A stretch of DNA of 61,666 nt, taken from NCBI GenBank assembly GCA_031180665.1, contig JAPSLP010000032.1, positions 1 to 61,666 on the forward strand, read 5' to 3'. Position numbers and translations under genes: made by a program. How positions within the stretch are numbered: the stretch's first letter is position 1; every line of letters starts with the position of its first letter. The notes beneath the pieces are model-generated. The model did not search any database and was not told the DNA's origin. It saw nothing but the letters and a program-made list of their open reading frames with translations. The stretch comes from Cupriavidus sp. (GTDB taxonomy: Bacteria; Pseudomonadota; Gammaproteobacteria; Burkholderiales; Burkholderiaceae). Of this stretch, positions 26,919 to 36,663 are shown piece after piece.

Positions 26919-27589
26919 GCGGCGGCCTCCGCTTCGAGCAGATAGCCGAAGCCGCGCAGCGTGACGATGGTCACGCCGTGGCCGGACAGCTTCTTGCGCA
27001 GCCGGTAGATCAGCACCTCGATGGCATCGGGATTGACGTCGGCGTCCAGCGAGAACACCTTGTCGAGCAGCTGCGCCTTGGTCAGCGGCTGGCCGCTGCG
27101 CGCGAGCAGCGCGCCCAGCAGCGTCGATTCGCGCGGGGTCAGCGCCAGCGGCGCGCCGTCCAGCGTGAAGCTGCGCGTCTCGCCGTCGAATACCAGCGCG
27201 CCGCATTGCAGGCGAGGATGGGCGCGACCGCGGCTGCGGCGGATCAGCGCGAGGATGCGCGCTTCCAGTTCGGCCAGCGCGAAGGGCTTGGGCAGGTAAT
27301 CGTCGGCGCCGAGGTTCAGGCCGCGCACGCGTTCGTCCAGCGTGTCCTGCGCGGTCAGGATCAGCACCGGGGTGCGGTCGTCGCGCCCGCGCATCGCCTT
27401 GAGCACCGACAGGCCATCCTTGCCGGGCAGGCGCAGGTCCAGCACCACCGCGTCGTATTCCTCGGCCTGCAGGCGCGCGTCGGCGAGCAGGCCGTCGGCC
27501 ACGTGCTCGACCACGAAGCCGCCCTGCTCCAGCGCGCGCGCCACCCAGTGCGCGAGTTCGGTTTCGTCTTCCACCAGCAGAATGCGCAT
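26915..27589 (-). CDS. tctD: OmpR-family response regulator TctD
   Basis: A 224-residue regulator of the OmpR/PhoB class. The receiver has VEDE (7-10), phosphoacceptor Asp51 in VVLDLRLPG and the switch lysine in YLPKPFALAEL; the winged-helix domain has LTPRESTLLGALLARSG and the recognition stretch NPDAIEVLIYRLRKKL. AGGAGG lies six bases ahead of the ATG at 27589. The tctE start overlaps its stop. It should control the adjacent tctCBA genes and perhaps the divergent solute-binding protein. Confidence 0.94.
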   Translation of the reverse strand: MRILLVEDETELAHWVARALEQGGFVVEHVADGLLADARLQAEEYDAVVLDLRLPGKDGLSVLKAMRGRDDRTPVLILTAQDTLDERVRGLNLGADDYLPKPFALAELEARILALIRRSRGRAHPRLQCGALVFDGETRSFTLDGAPLALTPRESTLLGALLARSGQPLTKAQLLDKVFSLDADVNPDAIEVLIYRLRKKLSGHGVTIVTLRGFGYLLEAEAAA

Positions 27590-27753
27590 GCCGGCCTCCT
27601 GCCGGAGTTGGAACGCGGAAATGGATCTGAAATCGGATGCGGAAATCGCCCCGGATCGGCAACGAAGGCCCGAGCGTGCAAGCCCGGCGTCGCCGTGCCT
27701 TCGGGGGACGCTGTGGCCATGCGGGCGTGGACTCGCGGCCCGATCCGGGCGCC

Positions 27754-27759
27754 TATAAT
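27754..27759 (+). promoter_or_regulatory. -10 box for the solute-binding protein gene
   Basis: A perfect TATAAT in the sequence GCCTATAATACCGC, within the divergent tctD gap and about 112 bases upstream of the start at 27871. No good -35 is visible, which would fit an activator-dependent promoter. Confidence 0.5.
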
Positions 27760-27870
27760 ACCGCTCCACCGTCGCGCCGGTTTGCCGCTTCCGCGCGCTG
27801 CCGCGGCCCTTCGCGCTTCCTTTGGTGCATTGCTCCGCGCCCTGCCCGCTTGCCTGTCCTGCCGCCTTCC

Positions 27871-29040
27871 ATGCCCGCCGATCCGACCGCGTCAGCCGAT
27901 CGCGGCGACCCGCCCTCCGCACTGCGCCGGCGCCTGCTGGCGGGGGCCGGCGCGCTGGCCTGGCAAGGCGCGTTCGCCGCGCCGGGCGCAGCGCCGAGCC
28001 CGCCCGCCCCGCCCCCCGGCTATCCGTCCGACTATCCGCAGATCATCGCGCGCGCCCAGCGCGAAGGCATGGTCACCGTCTACGCCTCGACCGACGAGGA
28101 TGTCGCGCGACCTCTGCTCAATGCCTTCGAGGCGCGCTTTCCCGGCGTCAAGGTCAGCTATCGCGACCTGAACACGATCGAGCTGAACCAGCGTTTCCTC
28201 GCCGAGTCCGCGCAGCCGGCCCGGGCCGACCACGCCGACGTGCTGTGGAGCACCGCGATGGACCTGCAGATCAAGCTGGTCAACGACGGCCACGCGCTGC
28301 ACTACGCCTCGCCCGAACGCGCGGGGCTGCCGGGCTGGGCGAGCTGGCGCGAGGAGGCCTGGGGCACCACCTTCGAGCCGGCGGTGATCGTCTACAACCG
28401 GCGCCATTTCGACGGCATGCCGGTGCCGCGCAGCCGCAGCGCGCTGGCGCGGCTGCTGCAGGACAACGCGACGCGCTGGCGCGGGCGCGTGGTGACCTAC
28501 GATATCGAGCGCTCGGGCGTCGGGTATCTGCTGGCCCAGCAGGATGCGCGCATGGGCGGCGAATTCTGGTACCTGGCGCAGGCACTCGGACGCGCCGGCG
28601 TGCGGCTGTCGGGCTCGACCGCCGACATGGTGGAATCGGTGGCCAGTGGCGAACTGGTGCTGGCCTACAACCTGCTGGGTTCGTACGCGCTGTCGCTGAT
28701 GGAGCGCGGCGCGGCGATCGGCGTGGTGGCGCCGAGCGACTACACGCTGGTGATGTCGCGCGTCGCCTTCATCGCGCGGCGGGCGCCGCATCCGTGGGCG
28801 GCGCGGCTATGGCTCGATTTCCTGCTCTCGCGCGAGGGGCAGGCGCTGCTGGCGCGCTCGGCCTCGCGGCTCTATACGATCCGCACCGATACGAAGAGCG
28901 GGCATACCGCGGCGGCGCTGGCCGAGCGCCTGGGCTATGCCTTCAAGCCGATCAGCGTCGGCCCGGGACTGCTGGCCGCGCAGGACACGCTGCGCAAGCA
29001 GGCGTTTCTCGCGCGCTGGCGCGAAGCGATGAAGGGATGA
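27871..29040 (+). CDS. ABC-type extracellular solute-binding protein
   Basis: A 389-residue periplasmic binding protein of the family-1 extracellular solute-binding type (iron/carboxylate-like). The N-terminus has a twin-arginine-like run LRRRLLAGAGALAWQGAFAA/PG. The mature protein has GMVTVYASTDEDVARPLLNAFEARFPGVKVSY (typical first strand and helix), DVLWSTAMDLQIKLVNDG, and VIVYNRRHF. No ABC permease or ATPase is next to it. Genes of this type are often divergent from tctDE, where they may help the kinase sense its ligand; that role is an inference. The ATG at 27871 lies downstream of a TATAAT box. Confidence 0.85.
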   Translation: MPADPTASADRGDPPSALRRRLLAGAGALAWQGAFAAPGAAPSPPAPPPGYPSDYPQIIARAQREGMVTVYASTDEDVARPLLNAFEARFPGVKVSYRDLNTIELNQRFLAESAQPARADHADVLWSTAMDLQIKLVNDGHALHYASPERAGLPGWASWREEAWGTTFEPAVIVYNRRHFDGMPVPRSRSALARLLQDNATRWRGRVVTYDIERSGVGYLLAQQDARMGGEFWYLAQALGRAGVRLSGSTADMVESVASGELVLAYNLLGSYALSLMERGAAIGVVAPSDYTLVMSRVAFIARRAPHPWAARLWLDFLLSREGQALLARSASRLYTIRTDTKSGHTAAALAERLGYAFKPISVGPGLLAAQDTLRKQAFLARWREAMKG

Positions 29041-29136
29041 CGCCAGGGCGAAGGTAGATGCGGGCGGAAGCGGGGGGATGCCGGGACATGCGGTGGAACG
29101 CTCTGCGAAATGGCGGCCGAGCCGGCAACCACGCCG

Positions 29137-29184
29137 GGGACCGCGCTCGGGATCGCGCTCGGGATCGCGCTCGGGATCGCGCCG
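29137..29184. repeat. 12-bp tandem repeat, 4 units
   Basis: GGGACCGCGCTC, GGGATCGCGCTC, GGGATCGCGCTC and GGGATCGCGCCG, in the gap between the convergent solute-binding protein gene and acrR. A second, 11-bp word CGGCCCGTCAG occurs twice just after it. Confidence 0.9.
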
Positions 29185-29221
29185 TGCACCGCTCGGCCCG
29201 TCAGAGGAACGGCGCGGCCCG

Positions 29222-29941
29222 TCAGCCGCCCGCGCATTGCTGCTGCTGGACCTTGAGCCGCAGGGCGGCCATTTCCTCGTCCAGCTTGGCCATCGGCCGC
29301 GGCACATAGCCCTTGCGCAGCGAGGGTGCGAGCCGCAGCGTGTCGACGAAGACGTCGGCCAGCCGTTCCGCGTCGGCGTTCAGGTCGAAGTCGCCCGGCG
29401 CGAACAGCCAGTGGGCCAGCACGCCGCCGATGGCGGCATGGAAGGCGTTGACCGCCAGGTCCAGGTCCAGGTCGGCCGACAGCTGGCCGCGCTCGACCGC
29501 GAGGCGCAGATGCTCGCGCATCTTCAGCAGCCCCTGCTCGTGCGACTGGCGCTGGCGCTCGAGGATGGCGCCGTTGTCGTCCACCATCTCGCACTTGTGG
29601 AATACGATCTCGAACACGCGCCGCCATTGCGGATTGACCACCGTCTCGCGGAACACCAGCGCGACGATGTCGCGGATGCCGCCGAGCGGGTCTTCCTGGC
29701 TGGCGATCCGCTCCGGTTCGCACAGCGCCTCGACCGGCAGATGCACGCGGTCGCACATGGCGGCGAACAGATCGCTCTTGTTCTTGAAATGCCAGTAGAT
29801 GGCGCCCCGGGTCACGCCGGCGGCCTCGGCGATATCGGCCAGCGAGGGCCGCGCCACCCCCCGCGCATGGAATACGGCCTCGGCCGCGTCGAGGATGCGA
29901 TGTCGCGTCTCGAGGGCTTCTTCCTTGGTACGTCTGGCCAT
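29222..29941 (-). CDS. acrR: TetR-family repressor of the RND operon (AcrR/TtgR type)
   Basis: A 239-residue repressor. The TetR helix-turn-helix is RILDAAEAVFHARGVARPSLADIAEAAGVTRGAIYWHFKNK (about residues 15-55; key motif GVTRGAIYWHF). The ligand domain resembles AcrR/TtgR/BpeR, and the tail is a glutamine/lysine helix. It is divergent from acrAB-oprM, and an almost exact match to the E. coli AcrR operator lies in the shared gap, which makes the assignment firm. Loss of the repressor would be expected to raise efflux expression. Start at 29941 is the family start MARRTKEEA; ribosome-binding site is weak. Confidence 0.94.
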   Translation of the reverse strand: MARRTKEEALETRHRILDAAEAVFHARGVARPSLADIAEAAGVTRGAIYWHFKNKSDLFAAMCDRVHLPVEALCEPERIASQEDPLGGIRDIVALVFRETVVNPQWRRVFEIVFHKCEMVDDNGAILERQRQSHEQGLLKMREHLRLAVERGQLSADLDLDLAVNAFHAAIGGVLAHWLFAPGDFDLNADAERLADVFVDTLRLAPSLRKGYVPRPMAKLDEEMAALRLKVQQQQCAGG

Positions 29942-30203
29942 AAGCGGTGTCTTCAGTGGGCGGTGGGGACGAATGGGACGGTTTCGCCCGGGATCGGGGC
30001 GGCTGCCCGTGGTCGCCGGCCAGCCACGAAAGAAACGAATCCGTCACGAAAATGCGGTACCACTGGACTTCCTGCCTCTGTTTGCTGCGGTGCGAACGGG
30101 CGGCATGCTAACCGATCCCGGTGGCTCCCGCATATGCGGTCGCTGCCCGATTGCAAAAGGGAACGGGAAGAGACGGGACATCCTTGCGGTGCAATATTTC
30201 TCT

Positions 30204-30227
30204 TACATACATGCTTGAATGTATATA
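30204..30227. promoter_or_regulatory. AcrR operator
   Basis: TACATACAT, then GCTTGA, then ATGTATATA. This matches the 24-bp E. coli AcrR operator (TACATACAT-n6-ATGTATGTA) in both arms except one base. It overlaps a candidate -10, TATACT, at 30226-30231. Confidence 0.88.
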
Positions 30228-30388
30228 TACTACGCGCTAGCCAGAATTTGGACCAGCCCTGCGCATCTTTCTACCAAGAGATCCTGACCATTCGGGTCCT
30301 GCGGGCTGCATGTTGTGACGCATACGCGACCATCTGTCGCAATCCATACGGCACCATTGCGGTTTGTGGCTAGTATTGTTCTTTTTCT

Positions 30389-30407
30389 CCACGACGGTCC
30401 GTCGTGG
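30389..30407. promoter_or_regulatory. Perfect inverted repeat in the acrA leader
   Basis: CCACGACGG, one base, CCGTCGTGG. A 9-bp perfect palindrome directly after a CTTTTTCT pyrimidine run. It could be an operator or an RNA structure. Confidence 0.4.
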
Positions 30408-30429
30408 GGCTCTGCCGCACAGGACGTCC

Positions 30430-30460
30430 ACGCCGGCCCCTTAGCTCTGGGCCGGCGTTT
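30430..30460 (+). terminator. Terminator-like hairpin in the acrA leader
   Basis: A perfect 10-bp stem, ACGCCGGCCC (30430-30439) and GGGCCGGCGT (30449-30458), 9-base loop, followed by TT only. It sits 45 bases before acrA, so it could attenuate the operon or end a small leader RNA; the short T tail makes it weak. Confidence 0.4.
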
Positions 30461-30502
30461 GGCGTATCCGGCCGATCTCAAATTGCCATCACGGGGTTAT
30501 CG

Positions 30503-31744
30503 ATGAGGAAGTCCCAACGTTCGAGTTTGCTTGCCGTTACCGCTGCGCTGACGGTTCTGACGCTGTCCGCCTGCGGCAACGACGCCCCGCAGGGCGGCGC
30601 GATGCCGCCGCCCGAGGTAGGCGTGGTGACGGTGACGCCGACGGCGGTGCCGGTCGTCAACGAGCTGCCGGGCCGTCTCGAGGGCGTGCGCACCGCCGAA
30701 GTGCGGGCGCGGGTCGAAGGTATCGTGCTGTCGCGCAACTACCGGGAAGGCGGCGAGGTCAAGGCCGGCCAGGTGATGTTCAAGATCGACCCGGCGCCGT
30801 ATCAGGCCCAGCTGGCCTCGGCCAAGGCGAGCCTGGCGCGCGCCGAGGCCAACGCGGTTGCCGCGCGGCAGAAGGCCGAGCGCTACAAGCCGCTGGTGGC
30901 GGTCAATGCGGTCAGCAAGCAGGAATATGACGAGGCGGTCGCGGCGGCCGGCCAGGCCAGCGCGGAGATCGCCTCGGCCAAGGCCGCGGTCACCACGGCG
31001 CAGATCAACCTGGGCTATACCACCGTCACCGCGCCGATTTCCGGCCGCGCCGGCCGTGCGCTGGTGACCGAGGGCGCGCTGGTCGGCAACGGCGAGGCGA
31101 CCCGTCTGGCGCTGGTCGAGCAAGTCGATCCGATCTGGGTAACGTTCACCCAGCCCGCCACCGAGGTGATGCGGTTGCGCCGCGGCATCGAGTCGGGCGC
31201 CATCAAGGGTGTGAACGGCGGTGCCAAGGTGCGCCTGTTCCTCGAGGATGGCACGGAATACAGCGAGACCGGCAAGCTGCTGTTCTCGGACATGACGGTC
31301 GACCCGAGCACCGGCGCGATCACGCTGCGCGCGCAGTTCCCGAATCCGCGGCGCGAGCTGCTGTCGGGCACCTACGTGCGCGTGCGGATCGAGCAGGGTG
31401 TCGACGAGAACGCGCTGACCGTGCCGCAACGGGCGCTGATCCGTAACGCCGCGGGCGCCTCGGTGATGGTGGTCGGCGCGGACGGCAACGTCGCGGCGGT
31501 ACCGGTCAAGGCCGGCGCGGCGATCGGGGACCGCTGGGTCGTGACCGAAGGCCTGAAGGGCGGCGAGAAGGTGATCGTGGAGGGCCTGCAGAAGGTCAAG
31601 CCGGGTGCGCCGGCCAAGGCTGTGCCGTTCCAGGCGCAGGCCCCGGCCGGTGCCGCCAGCGGCGCGGCAGCGGCCAATGGCCAGGGCGGCGCGTCGGCGC
31701 CGGCGGCCGCCTCGGCACCGGCGGCTGCCGCCAAGCAGGGCTGA
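30503..31744 (+). CDS. acrA: RND efflux periplasmic adaptor lipoprotein (AcrA/BpeA type)
   Basis: A 413-residue membrane-fusion lipoprotein. The signal peptide ends in the lipobox LTLSAC (Cys24). The mature part has the AcrA pattern: PGRLEGVRTAEVRARVEGIVLSRNYREGGEVKAGQ (lipoyl half), a helical hairpin with SLARAEANAVAARQKAERY, YTTVTAPISGRAGRALVTEGALV, and the barrel. The tail after residue 385 is Ala/Pro/Gly-rich and low in complexity. ATG at 30503 is preceded by GGGGT. First gene of acrAB-oprM under AcrR control, exporting hydrophobic drugs and similar compounds. Confidence 0.95.
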   Translation: MRKSQRSSLLAVTAALTVLTLSACGNDAPQGGAMPPPEVGVVTVTPTAVPVVNELPGRLEGVRTAEVRARVEGIVLSRNYREGGEVKAGQVMFKIDPAPYQAQLASAKASLARAEANAVAARQKAERYKPLVAVNAVSKQEYDEAVAAAGQASAEIASAKAAVTTAQINLGYTTVTAPISGRAGRALVTEGALVGNGEATRLALVEQVDPIWVTFTQPATEVMRLRRGIESGAIKGVNGGAKVRLFLEDGTEYSETGKLLFSDMTVDPSTGAITLRAQFPNPRRELLSGTYVRVRIEQGVDENALTVPQRALIRNAAGASVMVVGADGNVAAVPVKAGAAIGDRWVVTEGLKGGEKVIVEGLQKVKPGAPAKAVPFQAQAPAGAASGAAAANGQGGASAPAAASAPAAAAKQG

Positions 31745-31821
31745 GCCCCGCCCCGGCAGCGACAAGCGGTAAGCGCAAAGCAAGCGCAAGCAGATAGCGG
31801 AACAAACAGGGAGCCAGCCTC

Positions 31822-34800
31822 ATGGCCAAGTTTTTCATCGACCGGCCGGTGTTCGCGTGGGTGATCGCGCTGATCATCGTGCTGGGCGGGATATTGTCGA
31901 TCATGCAGTTGCCGATCGCGCAGTATCCCAATATCGCGCCGCCGACCATCTCGGTCACGGCGACCTACCCCGGCGCCTCCGCCAAGACGCTCGAAGACTC
32001 GGTCACCTCGGTGATCGAGCAGGAGCTCAATGGCGCGCCCGGGCTGATGTACTACCAGTCGACCAGTGAGTCGACCGGTCTGGCGACCATCACCATCGCC
32101 TTCCAGCCGGGTACCAACGTCGACCTGAACTCGGTCGAGGTGCAGAACCGCCTGAAGCGGGTCGAGGCCCGTCTGCCGGCGGAGGTGCGCCAGCAGGGCG
32201 TGCGCGTCGAGAAGGCCGGGAACAACTACATGATGTTCCTGACCGTGACGTCCAAGTCCGGCAATGCCAGCGCGATCGAGCTGGGCAACTACGTGTCGGC
32301 CAGCGTGATGGACTCGATCCGCCGTGTGCCCGGCGTCGGCCAGGCCGACCTGTTCGGCACCGAGTACGCGATGCGCGTGTGGCTCGATCCGGCCAAGCTG
32401 ACCGGCTACAACCTGACCCCGCTGGACGTCACCGCGGCGATCTCCGAGCAGAACATCCAGGTCGCCGTCGGCGAGCTGGGCGGCACGCCGTCGCCGCGCG
32501 GCACCGAGCTGAACGCCACGGTGACCACGCAGAGCCGGCTGTCGACGCCCGAGGAATTCGCCAACATCCTGTTGCGCGTGAATCCGGACGGCTCGCAGGT
32601 GCGCATCCGCGATGTGGGCCGCGTGGAGCTGGGCGGTGCCGACTATTCGACCGTCGCCCGTACCAACGGCAAGCAGTCGGCCGCGATCGCCATCAAGCTG
32701 GCGCCGACCGCCAACGCGCTGTCCACCGCCACCGCGGTGCGCGCGAAGATGGAGGAGCTGTCGAAGTTCTTCCCGGCGGACTACGAGTACACCGTCCCGT
32801 ACGACACCTCGGCCTTCGTCAAGATCTCGATCGAGGAAGTGGTCAAGACCCTGCTCGAAGCGATCGTGCTGGTGTTCCTGGTGATGTACCTGTTCCTGCA
32901 GAACTTCCGCGCCACGATCATCCCGACGCTGGTGGTGCCGGTCGCGCTGCTCGGTACGTTCGGCATGCTGCTGGCGTTCGGCTTCTCGATCAACGTGCTG
33001 ACGATGTTCGGCATGGTGCTGGCCATCGGTATCCTGGTGGACGACGCGATCGTGGTGGTCGAGAACGTCGAGCGGATCATGAGCGAGGAAGGGTTGTCCC
33101 CGCGCGAAGCGACCCGCAAGGCGATGGGCCAGATCACCGGCGCCATCGTCGGCATCACGCTGGTGCTGACCGCGGTGTTCATCCCGATGGCTTTCTTCGC
33201 CGGTTCGGTCGGCAACATCTATCGCCAGTTCTCGCTGTCGCTGATCGCCTCGATGGCGTTCTCGGCCCTGCTCGCGCTGACGCTGACGCCGGCACTGTGC
33301 GCGACGCTGCTCAAGCCGGTCGAGGCGGGCCATCACCACGAGAAGAAGGGCTTCTTCGGCTGGTTCAACCGCAGCTTCGCGCGCGCGGCGACGGGCTACC
33401 AGAGCATGGTGGCGCGCATCCTCGGCCGCACCGGCCGCTACCTGCTCGTGTACGGCGTGATCATCGTCGGGGTCGTGCTGCTGTTCCAGCGCCTGCCGTC
33501 GTCGTTCCTGCCTGACGAGGACCAGGGCTACACCATCACCGTGGTGCAGCTGCCCAACGGCGCGACGCAGGAGCGCACCCTCGGCGTGCTCAAGCAGATC
33601 GAGGACTACTACCTGCAGAAGGAAAGCAAGATCGTCGACCAGATGATCACGGTGGCGGGCTTCTCGTTCTTCGGCCGTGGCCAGAACGGCGGTATCGCGT
33701 TCGTGCGGCTCAAGGACTGGAAGGAGCGCACCGGTTCGGACGAAACCGCGCAGGCCCTGGTCGGTCGGGCGTTCGGCGCGCTGTCGTTCATCAAGGACGC
33801 GATCATCTTCCCGCTGAACCCGCCGGCGATCCCGGAACTGGGCAACTCCTCGGGCTTCGACTTCCGCCTGCAGGACCGTTCGGGCCAGGGTCACGCCAAG
33901 CTGATGGAAGCGCGCAACATGATGCTCGGCATGGCCGCGCAGAATCCGGTGCTGGCCGGCGTGCGTCCGGAAGGCCAGGAGGACGCGCCGCAGCTGCAGA
34001 TCGACATCGATCGCGAGAAGGCGCGCGCGCTCGGCGTGTCGATCGCCGACATCAACTCGACGCTGTCGATCTCGTTCGGCTCCTCGTACGTCAACGACTT
34101 CATCTACGAGGGCCGCGTGCGCCGCGTGATCGCTCAGGCCGAAGGCGCGGACCGCCGTCTGCCGGACGACCTGACCAAGCTGCGCGTGCGCAACAGCAAC
34201 GGCGACATGGTGGCCTTCGCGGCGTTCGCGACGTCCAAGTGGATCATGGGTTCGCCGCGCCTGGAGCGCTACAACGGCCTGCCGTCGGTCAAGCTGGCCG
34301 GCCAGGCCGCGCCGGGCCGCAGTACCGGCGAGGCGATGGCGGCGATGGAAGAGATCTTCGCCAAGCTGCCGCCGGGCTTCGGCTTCGAGTGGTCGGGCCA
34401 GTCCTACGAAGAGCGCCTGGCCGGCGCCCAGGAACCGATGCTGTACACGCTGTCGCTGATCATCGTGTTCCTGTGCCTGGCCGCGCTGTACGAGAGCTGG
34501 TCGATCCCGGCCGCGGTGCTGCTGGTGGTGCCGCTGGGCGTGCTCGGCGCGCTGCTGGGGGTGACGCTGCGCGGCATGCCCAACGACGTCTACTTCAAGG
34601 TGGGCCTGATCGCCACCATCGGCCTGTCGGCGAAGAACGCGATTCTGATCGTGGAATTCGCCAAGGACCTGCAGGCGCAGGGACGCGGGCTGATCGACGC
34701 GACGCTGGAGGCGGTGCACCTGCGCTTCCGGCCGATCCTGATGACGTCGTTCGCGTTCATCCTGGGCGTGCTGCCGCTGGCGATCTCGACCGGCGCCGGT

Positions 34801-34974
34801 TCGGGCAGCCAGCGCGCGATCGGTACCGGCGTGATGGGCGGGATGATCACCGCGACGGTGCTGGCGATCTTCCTGGTGCCCGTGTTCTTCGTGGTGATCC
34901 GCAAACGCTTCAAGGGCAGCGAGCGTCAACGCATGCTGGACCAGAAGTGGCTGGACCCGAAGGAGGAAATCTGA
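31822..34974 (+). CDS. acrB: RND multidrug efflux permease (AcrB/BpeB type)
   Basis: A 1050-residue HAE-1 family proton/drug antiporter, normal length. It starts [17 protein letters not shown], has the porter-domain motif [19 protein letters not shown], the proton-relay Asp pair in [20 protein letters not shown], and the Lys of the relay in [18 protein letters not shown]. The phenylalanine-rich loop signature [21 protein letters not shown] marks multidrug (HAE-1) rather than metal pumps. CAGGGAG precedes the ATG. It works as a trimer with AcrA and the OprM-like channel encoded one base downstream. Confidence 0.97.
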   Translation: MAKFFIDRPVFAWVIALIIVLGGILSIMQLPIAQYPNIAPPTISVTATYPGASAKTLEDSVTSVIEQELNGAPGLMYYQSTSESTGLATITIAFQPGTNVDLNSVEVQNRLKRVEARLPAEVRQQGVRVEKAGNNYMMFLTVTSKSGNASAIELGNYVSASVMDSIRRVPGVGQADLFGTEYAMRVWLDPAKLTGYNLTPLDVTAAISEQNIQVAVGELGGTPSPRGTELNATVTTQSRLSTPEEFANILLRVNPDGSQVRIRDVGRVELGGADYSTVARTNGKQSAAIAIKLAPTANALSTATAVRAKMEELSKFFPADYEYTVPYDTSAFVKISIEEVVKTLLEAIVLVFLVMYLFLQNFRATIIPTLVVPVALLGTFGMLLAFGFSINVLTMFGMVLAIGILVDDAIVVVENVERIMSEEGLSPREATRKAMGQITGAIVGITLVLTAVFIPMAFFAGSVGNIYRQFSLSLIASMAFSALLALTLTPALCATLLKPVEAGHHHEKKGFFGWFNRSFARAATGYQSMVARILGRTGRYLLVYGVIIVGVVLLFQRLPSSFLPDEDQGYTITVVQLPNGATQERTLGVLKQIEDYYLQKESKIVDQMITVAGFSFFGRGQNGGIAFVRLKDWKERTGSDETAQALVGRAFGALSFIKDAIIFPLNPPAIPELGNSSGFDFRLQDRSGQGHAKLMEARNMMLGMAAQNPVLAGVRPEGQEDAPQLQIDIDREKARALGVSIADINSTLSISFGSSYVNDFIYEGRVRRVIAQAEGADRRLPDDLTKLRVRNSNGDMVAFAAFATSKWIMGSPRLERYNGLPSVKLAGQAAPGRSTGEAMAAMEEIFAKLPPGFGFEWSGQSYEERLAGAQEPMLYTLSLIIVFLCLAALYESWSIPAAVLLVVPLGVLGALLGVTLRGMPNDVYFKVGLIATIGLSAKNAILIVEFAKDLQAQGRGLIDATLEAVHLRFRPILMTSFAFILGVLPLAISTGAGSGSQRAIGTGVMGGMITATVLAIFLVPVFFVVIRKRFKGSERQRMLDQKWLDPKEEI

Positions 34975-34975
34975 C

Positions 34976-36451
34976 ATGGCAAAAACACTGACCGCGCTGC
35001 TGCTGGTGGCCGGCGTGCTGTCCGGCTGCACGCTGGCGCCGCGCTATGAGCGGCCCGCCGCGCCGGTGGCGACCGACTTCCCGGCCGCGCCCGAAGGCTT
35101 CGGCCAGTCCGAGGTGAAGACCGGCGAGACCCGCCGGGCCACCGACATCGGCTGGCGCGAATTCTTCCGCGATCCGCGCCTGCAGGCGATGATCGCGACC
35201 GCGCTGGAGAACAACCGCGATCTGCGCACCGCCGCGCTGCGCATCGAGGAGGCGCGCGCGACGTACCAGGTGCAGCGGGCCGACCTGCTCCCCACGGTCA
35301 ATGCGACCGGCGGCTACACGCGCCAGCAGGTGTCCGGCGCGGCTTCGCCGCTGGGCCAGGGCTATCTGGCCGAGTACTGGCAGGCCGGCGGGGCGATCAC
35401 CTCGTACGAACTCGACTTCTTCGGTCGCGTGCGCAGCCTGTCCAACGCCGCGCTGGCGCAGTACTTCGCCACCGAGGAAGCGCGCCGCGCCGCGCAGATC
35501 TCGCTGGTGTCGGAAGTCGCCAAGGCCTATCTGGCCGAACGCGCCTACGACGAGCAGTACGCGATCGCGCAGAACACGCTGAAGACCCGCGAGGAAACCT
35601 TCCGCCTGGCGCAGCAGCGCTTCGAGGCCGGCGCTACCTCGGCGCTCGATCTGCGCGACAACGAATCGCTGGTGGCGCAAGCTCGCGTGTCGGTCGCCGA
35701 ACTGGCGCGCCAGCGCGCCCAGGCGCGCAACGCGCTTGAGGTACTGGTCGGTACGCCGCTGGCGTCGATCCCGGACCTGCCGCCGGCGCGCACGCTGTCG
35801 GAGGAGCGCTTCGTCACCGACATCCCGGCTGGACTGCCATCGGACCTGCTCGAGCAACGTCCCGATATCCGCCAGGCCGAGCAGCAACTGCTGTCGGCCA
35901 ACGCGAATATCGGTGCGGCCCGCGCCGCGTTCTTCCCACGCATCTCGCTGACCGGCCAGCTCGGCAGCATGAGCCGGGATTTCTCCGGCCTGTTCGAGGC
36001 CGGCACCAAGGCGTGGTCGTTCGCGCCGCAGCTGGTGCTGCCGATCTTCGACTTCGGCCGCAATATGTCGAACCTGGACCTGGCCAACGTACGCAAGAAC
36101 ATCCAGGTGGCCAACTACGAGAAGACCATCCAGGTGGCTTTCCGCGAGGTGGCCGACGCGCTGGTCGCACGCGGCACGCTGGAAGAGCAGGTCACCGGCC
36201 AGGAGCAGGTGCGCAACGCCGAGGCGGCCCGCTTCGAACTGGCCAATCTGCGCTTCCGCAGCGGCATCACCGGGCAGATCGAGGCATTGGACGCGCAGCG
36301 GCAACTGTTCACCGCCGAGCAGGCGCTGATCCAGGCGCGGCAGCTGCGGTTGAACAATGCGATCGACCTGTATCGGGCGCTGGGCGGCGGGCTGTCGGAA
36401 ACGGGGCCGGTGGCCTCCGCAACGACGCCGCAGAACGGCACCGCGCAGTGA
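34976..36451 (+). CDS. oprM: Outer-membrane efflux channel lipoprotein (OprM family)
   Basis: A 491-residue outer-membrane factor. The lipobox is VLSGC (Cys17), followed by TLAPRYERPAAPV as in the NodT/OprM family. Two homologous halves carry the coiled-coil helices and barrel strands: IGWREFFRDPRLQAMIATALENNRDLR, SYELDFFGRVRSLSNAALAQYFATEEARR, and in the second half ERPDIRQAEQQLLSANANIGAARAAFFPRISLTG (shortened landmarks: RPDIRQAEQQL). It begins one base after the acrB stop and is followed by an excellent terminator, so it closes the operon. It may also serve the RND pair at 10980, which lacks its own channel. Confidence 0.94.
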   Translation: MAKTLTALLLVAGVLSGCTLAPRYERPAAPVATDFPAAPEGFGQSEVKTGETRRATDIGWREFFRDPRLQAMIATALENNRDLRTAALRIEEARATYQVQRADLLPTVNATGGYTRQQVSGAASPLGQGYLAEYWQAGGAITSYELDFFGRVRSLSNAALAQYFATEEARRAAQISLVSEVAKAYLAERAYDEQYAIAQNTLKTREETFRLAQQRFEAGATSALDLRDNESLVAQARVSVAELARQRAQARNALEVLVGTPLASIPDLPPARTLSEERFVTDIPAGLPSDLLEQRPDIRQAEQQLLSANANIGAARAAFFPRISLTGQLGSMSRDFSGLFEAGTKAWSFAPQLVLPIFDFGRNMSNLDLANVRKNIQVANYEKTIQVAFREVADALVARGTLEEQVTGQEQVRNAEAARFELANLRFRSGITGQIEALDAQRQLFTAEQALIQARQLRLNNAIDLYRALGGGLSETGPVASATTPQNGTAQ

Positions 36452-36475
36452 AACCGCGGCTGTCGGCAGGACAAG

Positions 36476-36504
36476 GAAAGCGCCTTCGGGCGCTTTCTTT
36501 TTTT
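36476..36504 (+). terminator. Strong terminator after oprM
   Basis: GAAAGCGCC, loop TTCG, GGCGCTTTC, then seven T. A 9-bp stem with the stable C(UUCG)G tetraloop and a full T-tract; a textbook intrinsic terminator for acrAB-oprM. Confidence 0.96.
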
Positions 36505-36663
36505 ACTGTCGGGCATCCGGGTTGCTGTTGCACCGGACCTTGGCCAATGCTTGGTTCGCCTGCATCCAGCCCTTGGCAGTAAGCCGTTGCGCTCATCCAG
36601 CAGCGCGCCGAACCCCTGGGCTTTTTTCATTTCGGTGTAGAAACGCGGGCCACGGGAGTCAGC

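Larger units (their letters stand above)
29942..30502. other. Divergent acrR-acrA control region
   Basis: 561 bases without a gene. It contains the AcrR operator (30204-30227) with TATACT as likely -10 for acrA (30226-30231), and then a leader of about 265 bases before acrA that holds two perfect inverted repeats (30389-30407 and 30430-30458). Confidence 0.7.

Noticed and set aside
25440..27662. One 740-residue fusion of a regulator-like region with TctE
   Set aside because: The upstream half is tctD DNA read in the wrong frame; the real TctE begins at the TTG overlapping the tctD stop.
31372..35031. 1219-codon open frame on the minus strand opposite acrAB
   Set aside because: Same His/Arg/Asp/Gln-rich antisense composition; acrB and acrA on the plus strand are unmistakable.
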